A stretch of 56,964 bases of DNA from assembly GCA_031291445.1 (NCBI GenBank), contig JARLJA010000132.1, positions 1 through 56,964 on the forward strand, written 5' to 3'. The position numbers and the translations under genes are program-made. Shown here one piece after another: positions 1 to 8,242 of this stretch. This DNA is from Xanthobacteraceae bacterium. Its GTDB lineage: Bacteria > Pseudomonadota > Alphaproteobacteria > Rhizobiales > Xanthobacteraceae. Each line of letters begins with the position of its first letter. The first letter of the stretch is position 1. A model generated the notes under the pieces. The model made no database searches. It had not been told where the DNA came from and saw only the letters and a program-made list of their open reading frames with translations.

Positions 1-284
1 ACGCCTCCACCAACAAGGTGCTGTCGACCCTGAACACGGCGAGCTCGACGCTGCGCTCGGAAGCCTCCACGCTGGGATCGAACCTCTCGATCGTGCAGGT
101 GCGTCAGGACTTCAACAAGAACCTGATCAACGTGCTGCAGAGCGGTTCGTCCAACCTGACGCTGGCCGACACCAACCAGCTCGCCGCCGACAGCCAGGCG
201 CTGTCGACCCGGCAGTCGATCGCGGTCTCGGCGCTGTCGCTGGCCAACCAGTCCCAGCAGAGCGTGCTGTCGCTGCTGCGCTGA
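1..284 (+). CDS. fliC: Flagellin, C-terminal end (gene cut by window edge)
   Basis: This is the 3' end of a flagellin gene that begins left of the window; the reading frame is open from base 3. The 94 visible residues form the conserved C-terminal D0/D1 helix and end in SVLSLLR. They are nearly identical to the last residues of the complete flagellin at 590-2875 (shared blocks LRSEASTLGSNLSIVQ and ALSTRQSIAVSALSLANQSQQ), so the two are tandem paralogues. Flagellin subunits polymerise outside the cell into the filament, and the C-terminal helix lines the filament core and carries type III export information. A GTG at 18 is internal and is not a real start. A strong terminator follows at 315-344. 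Confidence 0.95.
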   Translation, partial: ASTNKVLSTLNTASSTLRSEASTLGSNLSIVQVRQDFNKNLINVLQSGSSNLTLADTNQLAADSQALSTRQSIAVSALSLANQSQQSVLSLLR

Positions 285-314
285 TTTCGGCGCAGCTCGG
301 CGATCAAGGAAGTC

Positions 315-344
315 AGGCGGCGGGGGCAACCCCGCCGCCTTTTT
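315..344 (+). terminator. Rho-independent terminator after the first flagellin
   Basis: An 11-bp perfect stem (315-325 pairs with 330-340) closes on a GCAA tetraloop and is followed by a T run (340-344). It lies 30 bp after the flagellin stop and separates the two tandem flagellins into independent transcripts. Confidence 0.9.
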
Positions 345-469
345 GCGTGCAGGGCTCGACCGCGCGTCGAAAGTCTAGTCTAAAAAATCGCATACTTTCA
401 ATATCTTAAGGGAGATTTCAGGCGCGGGGGCCATGGCGACCGGCGCTAAGGCGGTGTTAACCACGTCAT

Positions 470-495
470 TTAAGCGGCCGTTAACCATACTTTAA
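470..495 (+). promoter_or_regulatory. Two overlapping CtrA boxes before the flagellin gene
   Basis: TTAA occurs at 470-473, 481-484 and 492-495 with exactly seven bases between each pair, giving two overlapping copies of the CtrA consensus TTAA-N7-TTAA. A further GTTAACCA half-site lies at 456-463. The array ends 94 bp before the flagellin ATG at 590, where AGAGGAAGG is the ribosome-binding site. CtrA is the alphaproteobacterial cell-cycle regulator that controls flagellar genes. The remainder of the 285-589 gap shows no coding sign. Confidence 0.7.
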
Positions 496-589
496 AGGAG
501 GGTTTGTAACACTCGGGGACGCCACGGCTCCAAGCAGTCACGTTCCGCACATCTGCCCGGCATCGTGCATCCAAGAGGAAGGTTCGCAA

Positions 590-2875
590 ATGTCTGGAAT
601 AGTTCTTTCGGCGTCGGTCCGCCAAAACCTCCTGTCGCTGCAGTCGACCGCCCAGCTGCTTGCGACCACCCAGAACGACCTGTCGACCGGCAACAAGGTC
701 AACACGGCGCTCGACAACCCGACCAACTACTTCACGGCGCAAGGGCTCAACAACCGCGCCGGCGACATCAGCAACCTGCTCGACGGCATCGGCAACGGCG
801 TCCAGGTGCTGCAGGCCGCCAATACCGGTCTGACCTCGCTGCAACAGCTCCTCGACAGCGCCAAATCGATCGCCAACCAGGCGCTGCAGACCACGGTCGG
901 CTACTCGACCAAGTCCAACGTCTCGACCACGATCCCGGGCGCCACATCGTCCAATCTGCTCGGCACCACCAGCTACAGCAGCGCCATCGCCAACAGCAAC
1001 GTGCTCTACAGCGGTGCCGCGGGTGGCGCTACCCCCGTGACCTCGAGCGCGCTGATCGGCGGCGTCGGCGGTTCGGTCCCGTTCGCCGCCCTGAGCAACA
1101 ACGACACCACGCCGACCGCGATCACGGGCGCCTCGGTGCTCGCCGCCACCTCGGGCGCCGCGTCGAACGCGCTGGCCGCGACGGTCTCCGCGACGGGCCT
1201 GGCCGGCAAGAGCATCACGGTCAACGGCCACACGATCACGTTCTCGGCCAACCCCGTGCCCGGCACCCTTCCGGCGGGTTCCGGTCAGGTCGCGAGCGGC
1301 ACGGGTGCCGTGGTGACCGACGGCAGCGGCAATTCGACGGTCTATCTCGGCAACGGCACGACGACCACCGCAACGGTCGGCGACGTGCTGAACGCGATCG
1401 ACATCGCCAGCGGCTCCCAGACCGCGGCGATCTCGGGTGGCGTCGCGACGCTGAGCACCGCGGCCAACACCAGCCCCAGCAGCGTTACCGCGGCCGGCCA
1501 GCTCGACATCACGTCCGCCGCCGGCGGCACCACCACGATCAGCGGCGCCAACGACGTCCTGAAGTTCTTCGGCCTGACCACCGCGACCGGCTCGACCGTG
1601 GGCACGGTGACGGTGAACAGCGTCACCAGCTCGGCGACCACGGCGAACCTGATCCAGGACGGCTCGACCCTGAACGTCGACGGCAAGGTGATCACCTTCA
1701 AGTCGGCGACGGTGCCGTCCTCGACCGCGGTCGCGTCCGGGTCCGGCGTGAACGGCCACATCGTGACCGATGGCGCCGGCAATTCGACGGTGTACCTGCA
1801 GGGCGCGCAGCTCTCCGACGTTCTCAACGCCATCGACATCGCCACCGGCACCAAAACGGCCGCCGTCACGTCCGGCGCGGCGGCCTTGACCACGACCCCC
1901 GGCGATACCGCGTCGTCGGTGTCCTCGAACGGTCTGCTGCAGATCAGCACCGGCACCAACGCCGACCTGAACATCACCGGCACCGGCAACGCGCTGTCCG
2001 CGCTCGGCCTCGGCGGCAATACCGGAACGGCGACGGCCTTCAACGCCACCCGGGCAGCCGGTGTCGGCGGCATCGCCGGCAAGACCCTGACCTTCTCATC
2101 CTTCAACGGCGGCACGCCGGTCAGCGTCACCTTCGGCGACGGCACCAACGGCACGGTCAAGACCATCGACCAGCTCAACGCCGCGCTGCTGGCCGACAAT
2201 CTCAATGCCACCATCGACGCCAATGGCCTGCTGACGATCTCGGCGGGAAATGACTACGCTTCCTCGACGCTCGGGTCGTTGACGGCCGGCGGCACCATCG
2301 GCGGTACGCTGACCAGCGCGCTGACCTTCTCGACCGCACAGGCGCCGGTTGCCGATCCGGTGGCGCAGGCGACCCGCGCCAACCTGGTGTCGCAGTTCAA
2401 CAACATTCTGGCCCAGGTCAACACCACCTCGCAGGATGCCTCGTTCAACGGCGTCAACCTGCTCAACGGCGACCAGCTCAAGCTGGTGTTCAATGAAACC
2501 GGCACCTCGACCCTGAACATCACGGGCGTCACCTTCGACTCCGCCGGTCTCGGCCTGTCGAACCTGGTGCAGGGTACCGATTTCATCGACAACAACGCCA
2601 CCAACAAGGTGCTGGCGACCCTGAACTCGGCCAGCAGCACGCTGCGCTCGGAAGCCTCGACGCTGGGGTCGAATCTCTCGATCGTCCAGATTCGCCAGGA
2701 CTTCTCCAAGCAGCTGATCAACGTGCTGCAGACCGGCGCGTCCAGCTTGACGCTCGCCGACACCAATCAGGAGGCGGCCAACAGCCAGGCGCTGTCGACC
2801 CGCCAGTCGATCGCGGTGTCGGCGCTGTCGCTGGCCAACCAGTCGCAGCAGAGCGTGCTCCAGCTCCTGCGCTAA
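590..2875 (+). CDS. fliC: Long flagellin with expanded central domain
   Basis: This encodes a 761-aa filament subunit exported by the flagellar type III system. The ends are typical: the N-terminus has the D0/D1 helix (MSGIVLSASVRQNLLSLQ, then ALDNPTNYFTA near residues 40-50) and the C-terminus has the matching helix ending SVLQLLR. Between about residues 205 and 560 lies a Ser/Thr/Gly/Ala-rich surface domain with about three repeats (starting near residues 206, 358 and 497). Ordinary flagellins are 270-500 aa; about 750 aa is the size known for the thick-flagellum flagellins of Bradyrhizobium. The start is fixed by AGAGGAAGG about 6 bp upstream. CtrA boxes precede the gene and a terminator follows at 2900. 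It is a paralogue of the partial gene at 1-284. I do not assign a paralogue number. Confidence 0.95.
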   Translation: MSGIVLSASVRQNLLSLQSTAQLLATTQNDLSTGNKVNTALDNPTNYFTAQGLNNRAGDISNLLDGIGNGVQVLQAANTGLTSLQQLLDSAKSIANQALQTTVGYSTKSNVSTTIPGATSSNLLGTTSYSSAIANSNVLYSGAAGGATPVTSSALIGGVGGSVPFAALSNNDTTPTAITGASVLAATSGAASNALAATVSATGLAGKSITVNGHTITFSANPVPGTLPAGSGQVASGTGAVVTDGSGNSTVYLGNGTTTTATVGDVLNAIDIASGSQTAAISGGVATLSTAANTSPSSVTAAGQLDITSAAGGTTTISGANDVLKFFGLTTATGSTVGTVTVNSVTSSATTANLIQDGSTLNVDGKVITFKSATVPSSTAVASGSGVNGHIVTDGAGNSTVYLQGAQLSDVLNAIDIATGTKTAAVTSGAAALTTTPGDTASSVSSNGLLQISTGTNADLNITGTGNALSALGLGGNTGTATAFNATRAAGVGGIAGKTLTFSSFNGGTPVSVTFGDGTNGTVKTIDQLNAALLADNLNATIDANGLLTISAGNDYASSTLGSLTAGGTIGGTLTSALTFSTAQAPVADPVAQATRANLVSQFNNILAQVNTTSQDASFNGVNLLNGDQLKLVFNETGTSTLNITGVTFDSAGLGLSNLVQGTDFIDNNATNKVLATLNSASSTLRSEASTLGSNLSIVQIRQDFSKQLINVLQTGASSLTLADTNQEAANSQALSTRQSIAVSALSLANQSQQSVLQLLR
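1205..2270 (+). repeat. Three diverged repeats inside the flagellin surface domain
   Basis: Three units begin at about 1205, 1661 and 2078 (residues 206, 358, 497). Each starts with a Gly-Lys/Ser-x-(I/L) beta strand (GKSITVNGHTITF, GSTLNVDGKVITF, GKTLTF). The first two continue with near-identical blocks: VTDGSGNSTVYL against VTDGAGNSTVYL, then DVLNAIDIASGSQTAA against DVLNAIDIATGTKTAA. The third has TIDQLNAALLADNLNATID in the equivalent place. The pattern resembles the flagellin hook-IN type surface motif in tandem. The units are 139-152 residues apart, and the third is shortened. Confidence 0.7.
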
Positions 2876-2899
2876 ATCATGGCGTGGGCCTGACGACTT

Positions 2900-2938
2900 G
2901 CGGCGGCGGAGCGAAGGCCCGCCGCCGCTTTGCTTTTT
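2900..2938 (+). terminator. Rho-independent terminator after the second flagellin
   Basis: A perfect 10-bp stem GCGGCGGCGG/CCGCCGCCGC (2900-2909 with 2919-2928) is followed by TTTGCTTTTT. It lies 24 bp after the flagellin stop, so the next gene at 3002 is probably expressed mainly by read-through or from its own weak promoter. Confidence 0.85.
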
Positions 2939-3001
2939 GGCGGCGGTTTGTGCTGATCCGTCGCGTCGGTCCCGGTCGCCTTCGAGTGGAAATCGCCATC
3001 C

Positions 3002-4699
3002 ATGTCACACCCCGATCACGAACCTTCCGCGGCCGCGCGGCAGCTGCAGGCCGGCCTCGATCTTCAGGCCGGCGGCTTTCTCGACGAAGCCATGGCCGCA
3101 TTTCGGCAAGGGCTGGCCGCAGCGTCGGATGGTCCGCCGGGGCAGGGGCAGGACAAGGAGGTCGCCGACCTCCATTTCCGTCTGGGCAATGCCTGTCTGC
3201 TGCGGGGGGATCTCGACCCGGCAGCCGAGAATTACAAGGCGGCGCTGCGGATCAACACCAGCCTGACCTCGTGCTGGTGCAATCTCGGCAACGTCTATCT
3301 CAGGCAGGACCGGGCCCAGGACGCGATCGCGATCTTTCTGCACGCGCTGTCACTCGATTCGTCGCATTGGGCCGCGCGCTCCAACCTGGTCGAGGCGCTG
3401 GTGGTGACCCGCCAGTTCATCATCGCGCGGGGATTGCTGCTCGAAATGATCGTCGATCGCCCGCAGGACGCCAAACTCCGCCACCAGCTCGGCAAGGTGC
3501 ACTTCGAGCTCAACGACATCGAGTCGGCGCTGGCGAGCTTAAGGGAGGCGATCGCGATCGATCCGCAGGATGCCGACAGCAATTATTGGATCGGCGGCAT
3601 CCTGCAGCGCACCGGCGACGACGAAGGCGCGCAGCGCGCCTATGCCGCGGCGGCGCGCCTGCGGCCGCTGATCCGCAAGCCGGCCAAGACCGGGGTGGCG
3701 GCATTTCGCGTGCTGGCGCTTTACGCTCCTTTCGGCGGCAACACGCCGACCGAATACCTGTTCCGGGACGCGAGCTACGACGTCAACACGCTGGCGCTGT
3801 TTTCGGACCAGGGCTTCGACGCCGAGGCGCTGAAGCCGGAGGCGGATCTGGTCGTCAACCTGATCTCCGACGCCGATCAGGCTGATGCGGCGGACGGCAT
3901 GCTGTCGGTGGCCGCCGACCTGGTCGACCGTATCAACAAGACGACGCTCAACGATCCGCGCAAGATTTCGCGCACCACCCGCGAGAGCGTCGCCGCGATC
4001 CTGCAGGGGATTGCCGGGTGCCGCGTGCCGCGCGTGCTGCGCTGCGGCGCTGGCGCCGACATGGTTGCGATGGCGCGGGAGGCGGCCTGGCCGGTCTCCT
4101 TTCCGGTGCTGGCGCGGCCCGCCGGCACCCATGGCGGGGACGACTTCGAGATGATCGGCGACATCGCCGGGCTCGAAGACTTCGCCGCGCGCTTTGCTGC
4201 GTCGGACCGCTATCTCATCGAATATATCGACTACCGCTCGCGCGACGGCTTTTTCCGCAAGTATCGCTTCATCTTCGTCGGTGACGAAATCCTGCCGTAT
4301 CACCTGGCCATTGGCGACAGCTGGAAACTGCATCACGACAACACCGACATGGAGAACCATCTCTGGATGCAGCAGGAGGAGGCGGCCTTCCTCGACCATC
4401 CCGAAAGCGTGTTCACCCCGGCCAACTACGCGGCGCTACGGGCGATTCGCGACGCCGTCGGGCTCGACTATTCGGGCATCGACTGCGGGCTGAACGCGGC
4501 GGGCGAACTCGTCGTGTTCGAGGCCAACGCCTCGATGCTGGTGCACGACCACAACGAACGGTTTCCCTACAAGGCCGGCGCCGTGCAGCGGATCAAGCTC
4601 GCCTTCGACGCCATGCTGCACCGGCGCGCGCTCGCCGCGCGCCTCGTCGACGCGCCGCCGCAGACGGTTCGTCAGGGGCCGCCGGCGACGGCGGCTTGA
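3002..4699 (+). CDS. TPR protein with C-terminal ATP-grasp-like domain
   Basis: The 565-aa product is soluble with no signal peptide. Residues 1-225 are tetratricopeptide repeats (LHFRLGNACLLRGDLDPAAENYKAAL; NLGNVYLRQDRAQDAIAIF; QLGKVHFELNDIESALASL). Residues 230-330 are an uncharacterised module opening RVLALYAPFGGNTPTEYL. Residues 340-545 look like an ATP-grasp ligase: a Lys/Arg-Gly-type strand at PVLARPAGTHGGDD, the central strand KYRFIFVGDEILPYHLAI, and the Mg-ATP strand ELVVFEANASM. ATP-grasp enzymes join a carboxylate to an amine or thiol through an acyl phosphate. The C-terminal two-thirds is paralogous to the protein at 8243-9529 (same GGNTP module and FPYK near the end). The substrate is unknown; TPRs may bind a protein partner. 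It overlaps or abuts the next gene. Confidence 0.8.
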   Translation: MSHPDHEPSAAARQLQAGLDLQAGGFLDEAMAAFRQGLAAASDGPPGQGQDKEVADLHFRLGNACLLRGDLDPAAENYKAALRINTSLTSCWCNLGNVYLRQDRAQDAIAIFLHALSLDSSHWAARSNLVEALVVTRQFIIARGLLLEMIVDRPQDAKLRHQLGKVHFELNDIESALASLREAIAIDPQDADSNYWIGGILQRTGDDEGAQRAYAAAARLRPLIRKPAKTGVAAFRVLALYAPFGGNTPTEYLFRDASYDVNTLALFSDQGFDAEALKPEADLVVNLISDADQADAADGMLSVAADLVDRINKTTLNDPRKISRTTRESVAAILQGIAGCRVPRVLRCGAGADMVAMAREAAWPVSFPVLARPAGTHGGDDFEMIGDIAGLEDFAARFAASDRYLIEYIDYRSRDGFFRKYRFIFVGDEILPYHLAIGDSWKLHHDNTDMENHLWMQQEEAAFLDHPESVFTPANYAALRAIRDAVGLDYSGIDCGLNAAGELVVFEANASMLVHDHNERFPYKAGAVQRIKLAFDAMLHRRALAARLVDAPPQTVRQGPPATAA

Positions 4700-4716
4700 A
4701 AGGATCGCCGACCGCC

Positions 4717-6864
4717 ATGATCCTGCGCCGATCCCGCTTCATCCATCAGGTGCCGGTCGGACCGGACCGCATCCTGATCGTGCACGCCATCAGCCAGCTG
4801 CGCCTGCCGGCGACTCCCGAGATCGCGGCGCTGCTGGAGTTCTTCGCCGCGCCACGCCGCATCCCCGACGACGTCGGGGCCATGACGGCGCTGTTCTCGG
4901 CGACGGGACAGCCCGACGACACCCTGGACGCGGCGGTGGAGCGCACGGTCGCGGATCTGGCCTCGCGGCAGATCCTGACGGAGCTGAGCCCGGAGCAGGA
5001 ACTTGCGGCGCTCGGCGCCGAACTCGCGCCGCAGCACGGCCGCGATCCGGTCGAGATGCTGGAGCGCTACCGCCAGACCCGCAAGGAGGGCGCCTCGTCC
5101 TACTGGGCGGTGGCCACGTCGCAGGGTCTTGCGGATTTCGCGGTCGAGGGGCCGCGGCTCGACGCCGTCCTGCTCGGCGACTGCGACATCCAGATGGAGG
5201 CCGATTTCATGCGCCGCGAGGCGGCGCGGCGGGGCATCGACCTGCGGGTCGCGGCGACCTTTCCTGACGACATCCGCTTCGTCGCCGAGCGCCGGCACGA
5301 CGCCGTTTTCATCGGCGCGCTACGGGCCCGTCATCTGATCACCGAGCCCGGCGCCGACGGCCAGAATCCCCACGCCGCCTTCATCGCCCATGCCACCCAT
5401 CTCCTGACCAGGCTGCGTGAGGCGACGGCGGCGCCGATCTTCATCGACAACCTGCCGGAGCCGACGGTGCAGCCCATGGGGCTCGCCGAGCGTGGCGTGT
5501 CCGGGCACCGCACGCGCTTCCGCCTCACCAACGTGGCGCTCGCCGAACTCGCCAACGCGCTGCCCGACGTCCATGTCATCGACGTCGCAGCGGCGCTCGC
5601 CGCCACCGGCGCCGAGTTGCTGCTCGACGACTGGCAGACCGGGTTCACCCATTTCGGCTCGCCGGGGTGGCTGCTGCAGCGGCCGGAGAGCGAGAAGGCC
5701 GCCGTGCACGGCATCTTTCCCGACATGGCGCCGCTGGCGGCGGCGGTCGGCGGCGATCCCTACCGCCGCGAGGCGGTGATGGCCGAGAAGCACGTCGACG
5801 CGCTGGTCACCGTGACCGGGATCGGCCGCAAGAAATGCGTCATCCTGGACCTCGACGGCACCTTGTGGCCGGGCGTGCTGGCGGAGACCGGCAGCCCGTT
5901 CGCCTGGAGCCCCGAGGTCAGCGGCGGATATTCCTATATCGGACTCTATTTCGGGCTGCACGAGGCCCTGCTGTGTCTCAAGAAGCGCGGTATCGTGCTG
6001 GCCTGTGTCAGCAAGAACGACGAGGCCACGGTGCGCGAGCTGTGGAAATATCCCGATCACTATCCGCGCGACCGCCTGCTCACGCCCGACGACTTCGTCA
6101 CGTGGCGCGTCAACTGGGACGACAAGGTCGGCAACATCCGCTCGATTATCGAGGAGCTGGGCTTCGCGCCCGACAGCTTCATCTTCATCGACGACAACCC
6201 GGTGGAGCGCGATCGGGTGCGCCAGCGCCTGCCCGAGGTCGAGGTCTGGGACGAGGACCTGCTCGGTCTGCGCCGACGGCTGCTCACCGACCCGCGGCTG
6301 CAGCTGCCCGTCGTCACCGCGGAGGCGGCGGCGCGCAGCGCGCTGGTCAAGGCGGAGATCGGGCGCCAGCATCTGCGCACCGAAACCCTCGACGAGGCCG
6401 CCTATATCGCCTCGCTCGAGCTCGACTGCCGCTGCGAGCGGCTCGACGCGGCGTCGCCGCGGCTGCCCCGGGTCGAGGAATTGTTCCAGCGCACCACGCA
6501 GTTCAACACCACGGGCCGCAAGTTCCCGGTCGCCGAGCTGGTCGCGCTGGCCGGCCGTGCGGACGCGGCGCTGCTCGCGCTCGATCTGACCGACCGTTTC
6601 GGCGACTACGGCATGGTGGGCGCCGCCGTCCTCGCCGGCGGCGAGATCCTGCAGCTGGCGATGAGCTGCCGGGCGCTCGGCATGGGGGTCGAACACACCT
6701 TCATGCGCCACGTCCTGGACGAGGCGCGGCGGCAGGGCAGCGTGGCGCGCGGCCGCATCAACGCCACCGCCCGCAACATCCCGGTGCGTCACCTCTATCG
6801 CGACAGTGGTTTCACCGAGACCGCGCCCGGCCTGTGGGAATTCCGCTTTCAGGCCGCGGCCTGA
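4717..6864 (+). CDS. FkbH-type HAD-IIIC/GNAT protein with N-terminal winged-helix-like domain
   Basis: The 715-aa product has four parts. Residues 1-95 (ending VADLASRQILTEL) read like a small winged-helix module of the PqqD/RRE kind; this is inference. Residues 145-350 resemble the SGNH-hydrolase-like N-half of FkbH proteins (AVLLGDCDIQMEADF). Residues 370-510 are a HAD-IIIC phosphatase domain with the nucleophile motif DLDGT (D378, D380), VSKND near 431 and IDDNPVERD near 491. Residues 570-715 are a GNAT-like acyltransferase (FQRTTQFNTTGRKF, then GDYGMVG). In polyketide pathways FkbH makes glyceryl-carrier protein from 1,3-bisphosphoglycerate; no carrier-protein gene is visible here. The ATG at 4717 is chosen because AAGGA lies just upstream; a TTG at 4696 overlapping the previous stop is possible. 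Confidence 0.85.
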   Translation: MILRRSRFIHQVPVGPDRILIVHAISQLRLPATPEIAALLEFFAAPRRIPDDVGAMTALFSATGQPDDTLDAAVERTVADLASRQILTELSPEQELAALGAELAPQHGRDPVEMLERYRQTRKEGASSYWAVATSQGLADFAVEGPRLDAVLLGDCDIQMEADFMRREAARRGIDLRVAATFPDDIRFVAERRHDAVFIGALRARHLITEPGADGQNPHAAFIAHATHLLTRLREATAAPIFIDNLPEPTVQPMGLAERGVSGHRTRFRLTNVALAELANALPDVHVIDVAAALAATGAELLLDDWQTGFTHFGSPGWLLQRPESEKAAVHGIFPDMAPLAAAVGGDPYRREAVMAEKHVDALVTVTGIGRKKCVILDLDGTLWPGVLAETGSPFAWSPEVSGGYSYIGLYFGLHEALLCLKKRGIVLACVSKNDEATVRELWKYPDHYPRDRLLTPDDFVTWRVNWDDKVGNIRSIIEELGFAPDSFIFIDDNPVERDRVRQRLPEVEVWDEDLLGLRRRLLTDPRLQLPVVTAEAAARSALVKAEIGRQHLRTETLDEAAYIASLELDCRCERLDAASPRLPRVEELFQRTTQFNTTGRKFPVAELVALAGRADAALLALDLTDRFGDYGMVGAAVLAGGEILQLAMSCRALGMGVEHTFMRHVLDEARRQGSVARGRINATARNIPVRHLYRDSGFTETAPGLWEFRFQAAA

Positions 6865-6883
6865 GTCGCGGAGACGAGGGCGG

Positions 6884-6898
6884 TTAACCAGCCGTTAA
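6884..6898 (+). promoter_or_regulatory. CtrA box before the oxygenase gene
   Basis: TTAA (6884-6887), seven bases, TTAA (6895-6898): a perfect TTAA-N7-TTAA CtrA consensus, with two GTTAACCA half-sites. A further GTTAAC is at 6915-6920. It lies in the 154-bp gap before the gene at 7019, suggesting an internal CtrA-dependent promoter for the second half of the cassette and flbT-flaF. Confidence 0.65.
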
Positions 6899-7018
6899 CC
6901 ACGTCTTGCAATACGTTAACGATAAGTATTCCGGGTCCGACCTGCGCGGCGTGGCGGCTTTCTCTCGCGAACATCGGAGCCGAAGAGATGCCCGCCATCG
7001 CCCGGCATGGAGCGACCG

Positions 7019-8173
7019 ATGACCGATTCAGCCCCCTCCGACACCCGCCTCATTCTGGGCGATCCGGTACCGTGGTTCAGCTCGCAACTCGTCACCGGCG
7101 GCGGCTTCGACCTTCATGTCAGCGCGGGGCGGTGGGTGGTGCTGGCCTTCCTGGGCGATCCCGCCGATCCGCGCGTCAGCGTCGAACTCAACGCGCTGCT
7201 GAGCCATGCCGACCTGTTCAAGGAGGACCACATCATCGTGGGGTGCGTCTGCACCCGTCCGCCGGACAATATCGAGGATCTCGCCCGGATCACCAGCAAC
7301 GCGCTGTTCTTCATCGCCGACTATGACGGCGCGATCAGCGGGCGATATGGCGCCGCCGGGCAGCCGCGCACGGTGGTGCTGGATTCGATGCTGCGTGCCA
7401 TCGCCGACGTCGCCTGGGACGCGCCGCAGGGGCACGCCGCGACGATCGGGAGCATCCTGCGGTCGTTGCCCAGCGTCGACGATTCGGCCGGCGTGCCGAT
7501 GGTGCCGCCGGCCCTGTTGCTGCCGCGCGCGTTCGGCTTCGACCTGTGCGATTTCCTGGTCCAGTTCTACGAGCAGCAGGGCGGCAAGGAATCCGGCTTC
7601 CAGTTCGACGTCGCCGGCAAGACCACCACGCTGCTGGAGTGGCGCTTGAAGCGCCGCAGCGACGTTCCGGTGATCGCGCCCGAGGTGTACGATCTGGTCC
7701 GCGGCCATGTCGCGCGCCGGCTGGCGCCGGCGATCGAGCGGTTCTTCCAGTTCAAGGTCACGCGGATCGATCGCTGCATCGTGGCGTGCTACGACAGCGC
7801 GGTCGGCGCCCATTTTCATCGCCATCGCGACAACGTCAACGCCGGGGCGCAGCATCGGCGCTTTGCCCTGTCGATCAACCTCAACAAGGACTTCGAGGGC
7901 GGCGACCTGGTCTTTCCTGAATTCGGCAGCAAGCGCTACCGGATCCCCGAGGGCGGGGCGATGGTGTTTTCCTGCGGGGCGCTCCACGAGGTCACGCCGG
8001 TAACCCGCGGGCGGCGCTACGCGTTCCTGGCCTTCCTCTACGGCGAGGAGGACGTCAGGACCCGGCTCGCCAACAACGCGCGGCTGCACCCGGGCGAGGT
8101 GCAATATACCGGCCAGAGCGACCGGATCTTCCCGGAGGCAGCAGCGCCTTCGCTGGTTCCGGCTGACGCCTGA
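7019..8173 (+). CDS. Peroxiredoxin-like domain fused to a 2-oxoglutarate/Fe(II) oxygenase
   Basis: The product is 384 aa. Residues 5-130 have a peroxiredoxin/AhpC-like layout (GDPVPWFSSQ, VVLAFLGDPADPRVS, then FFIADYDGAISGRYGA), but the position of the peroxidatic cysteine is empty, so peroxidase activity is unlikely. Residues 170-370 are a prolyl-4-hydroxylase-like 2OG-Fe(II) oxygenase: iron ligands H269 and D271 in HRD, distal H323 in ALHEV, and a 2OG-binding arginine in TRGRRY (probably R333). This family hydroxylates protein residues or small molecules. The ATG at 7019 is preferred because GGAG lies 6 bp upstream; 7007 is an in-frame alternative. A CtrA box is at 6884-6898 and the second ATP-grasp gene follows 69 bp downstream. 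Confidence 0.88.
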   Translation: MTDSAPSDTRLILGDPVPWFSSQLVTGGGFDLHVSAGRWVVLAFLGDPADPRVSVELNALLSHADLFKEDHIIVGCVCTRPPDNIEDLARITSNALFFIADYDGAISGRYGAAGQPRTVVLDSMLRAIADVAWDAPQGHAATIGSILRSLPSVDDSAGVPMVPPALLLPRAFGFDLCDFLVQFYEQQGGKESGFQFDVAGKTTTLLEWRLKRRSDVPVIAPEVYDLVRGHVARRLAPAIERFFQFKVTRIDRCIVACYDSAVGAHFHRHRDNVNAGAQHRRFALSINLNKDFEGGDLVFPEFGSKRYRIPEGGAMVFSCGALHEVTPVTRGRRYAFLAFLYGEEDVRTRLANNARLHPGEVQYTGQSDRIFPEAAAPSLVPADA

Positions 8174-8242
8174 CGGCGGTATCGGGCGTCGTGGGCGCCC
8201 AGCCGCGGCGCCGCCGGCGGTGAAACACGGGTGTGGAGCTCG

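Noticed and set aside
470-2223. Minus-strand frames opposite the flagellin
   Set aside because: Shadows of the flagellin coding strand, low complexity, no ribosome-binding site.
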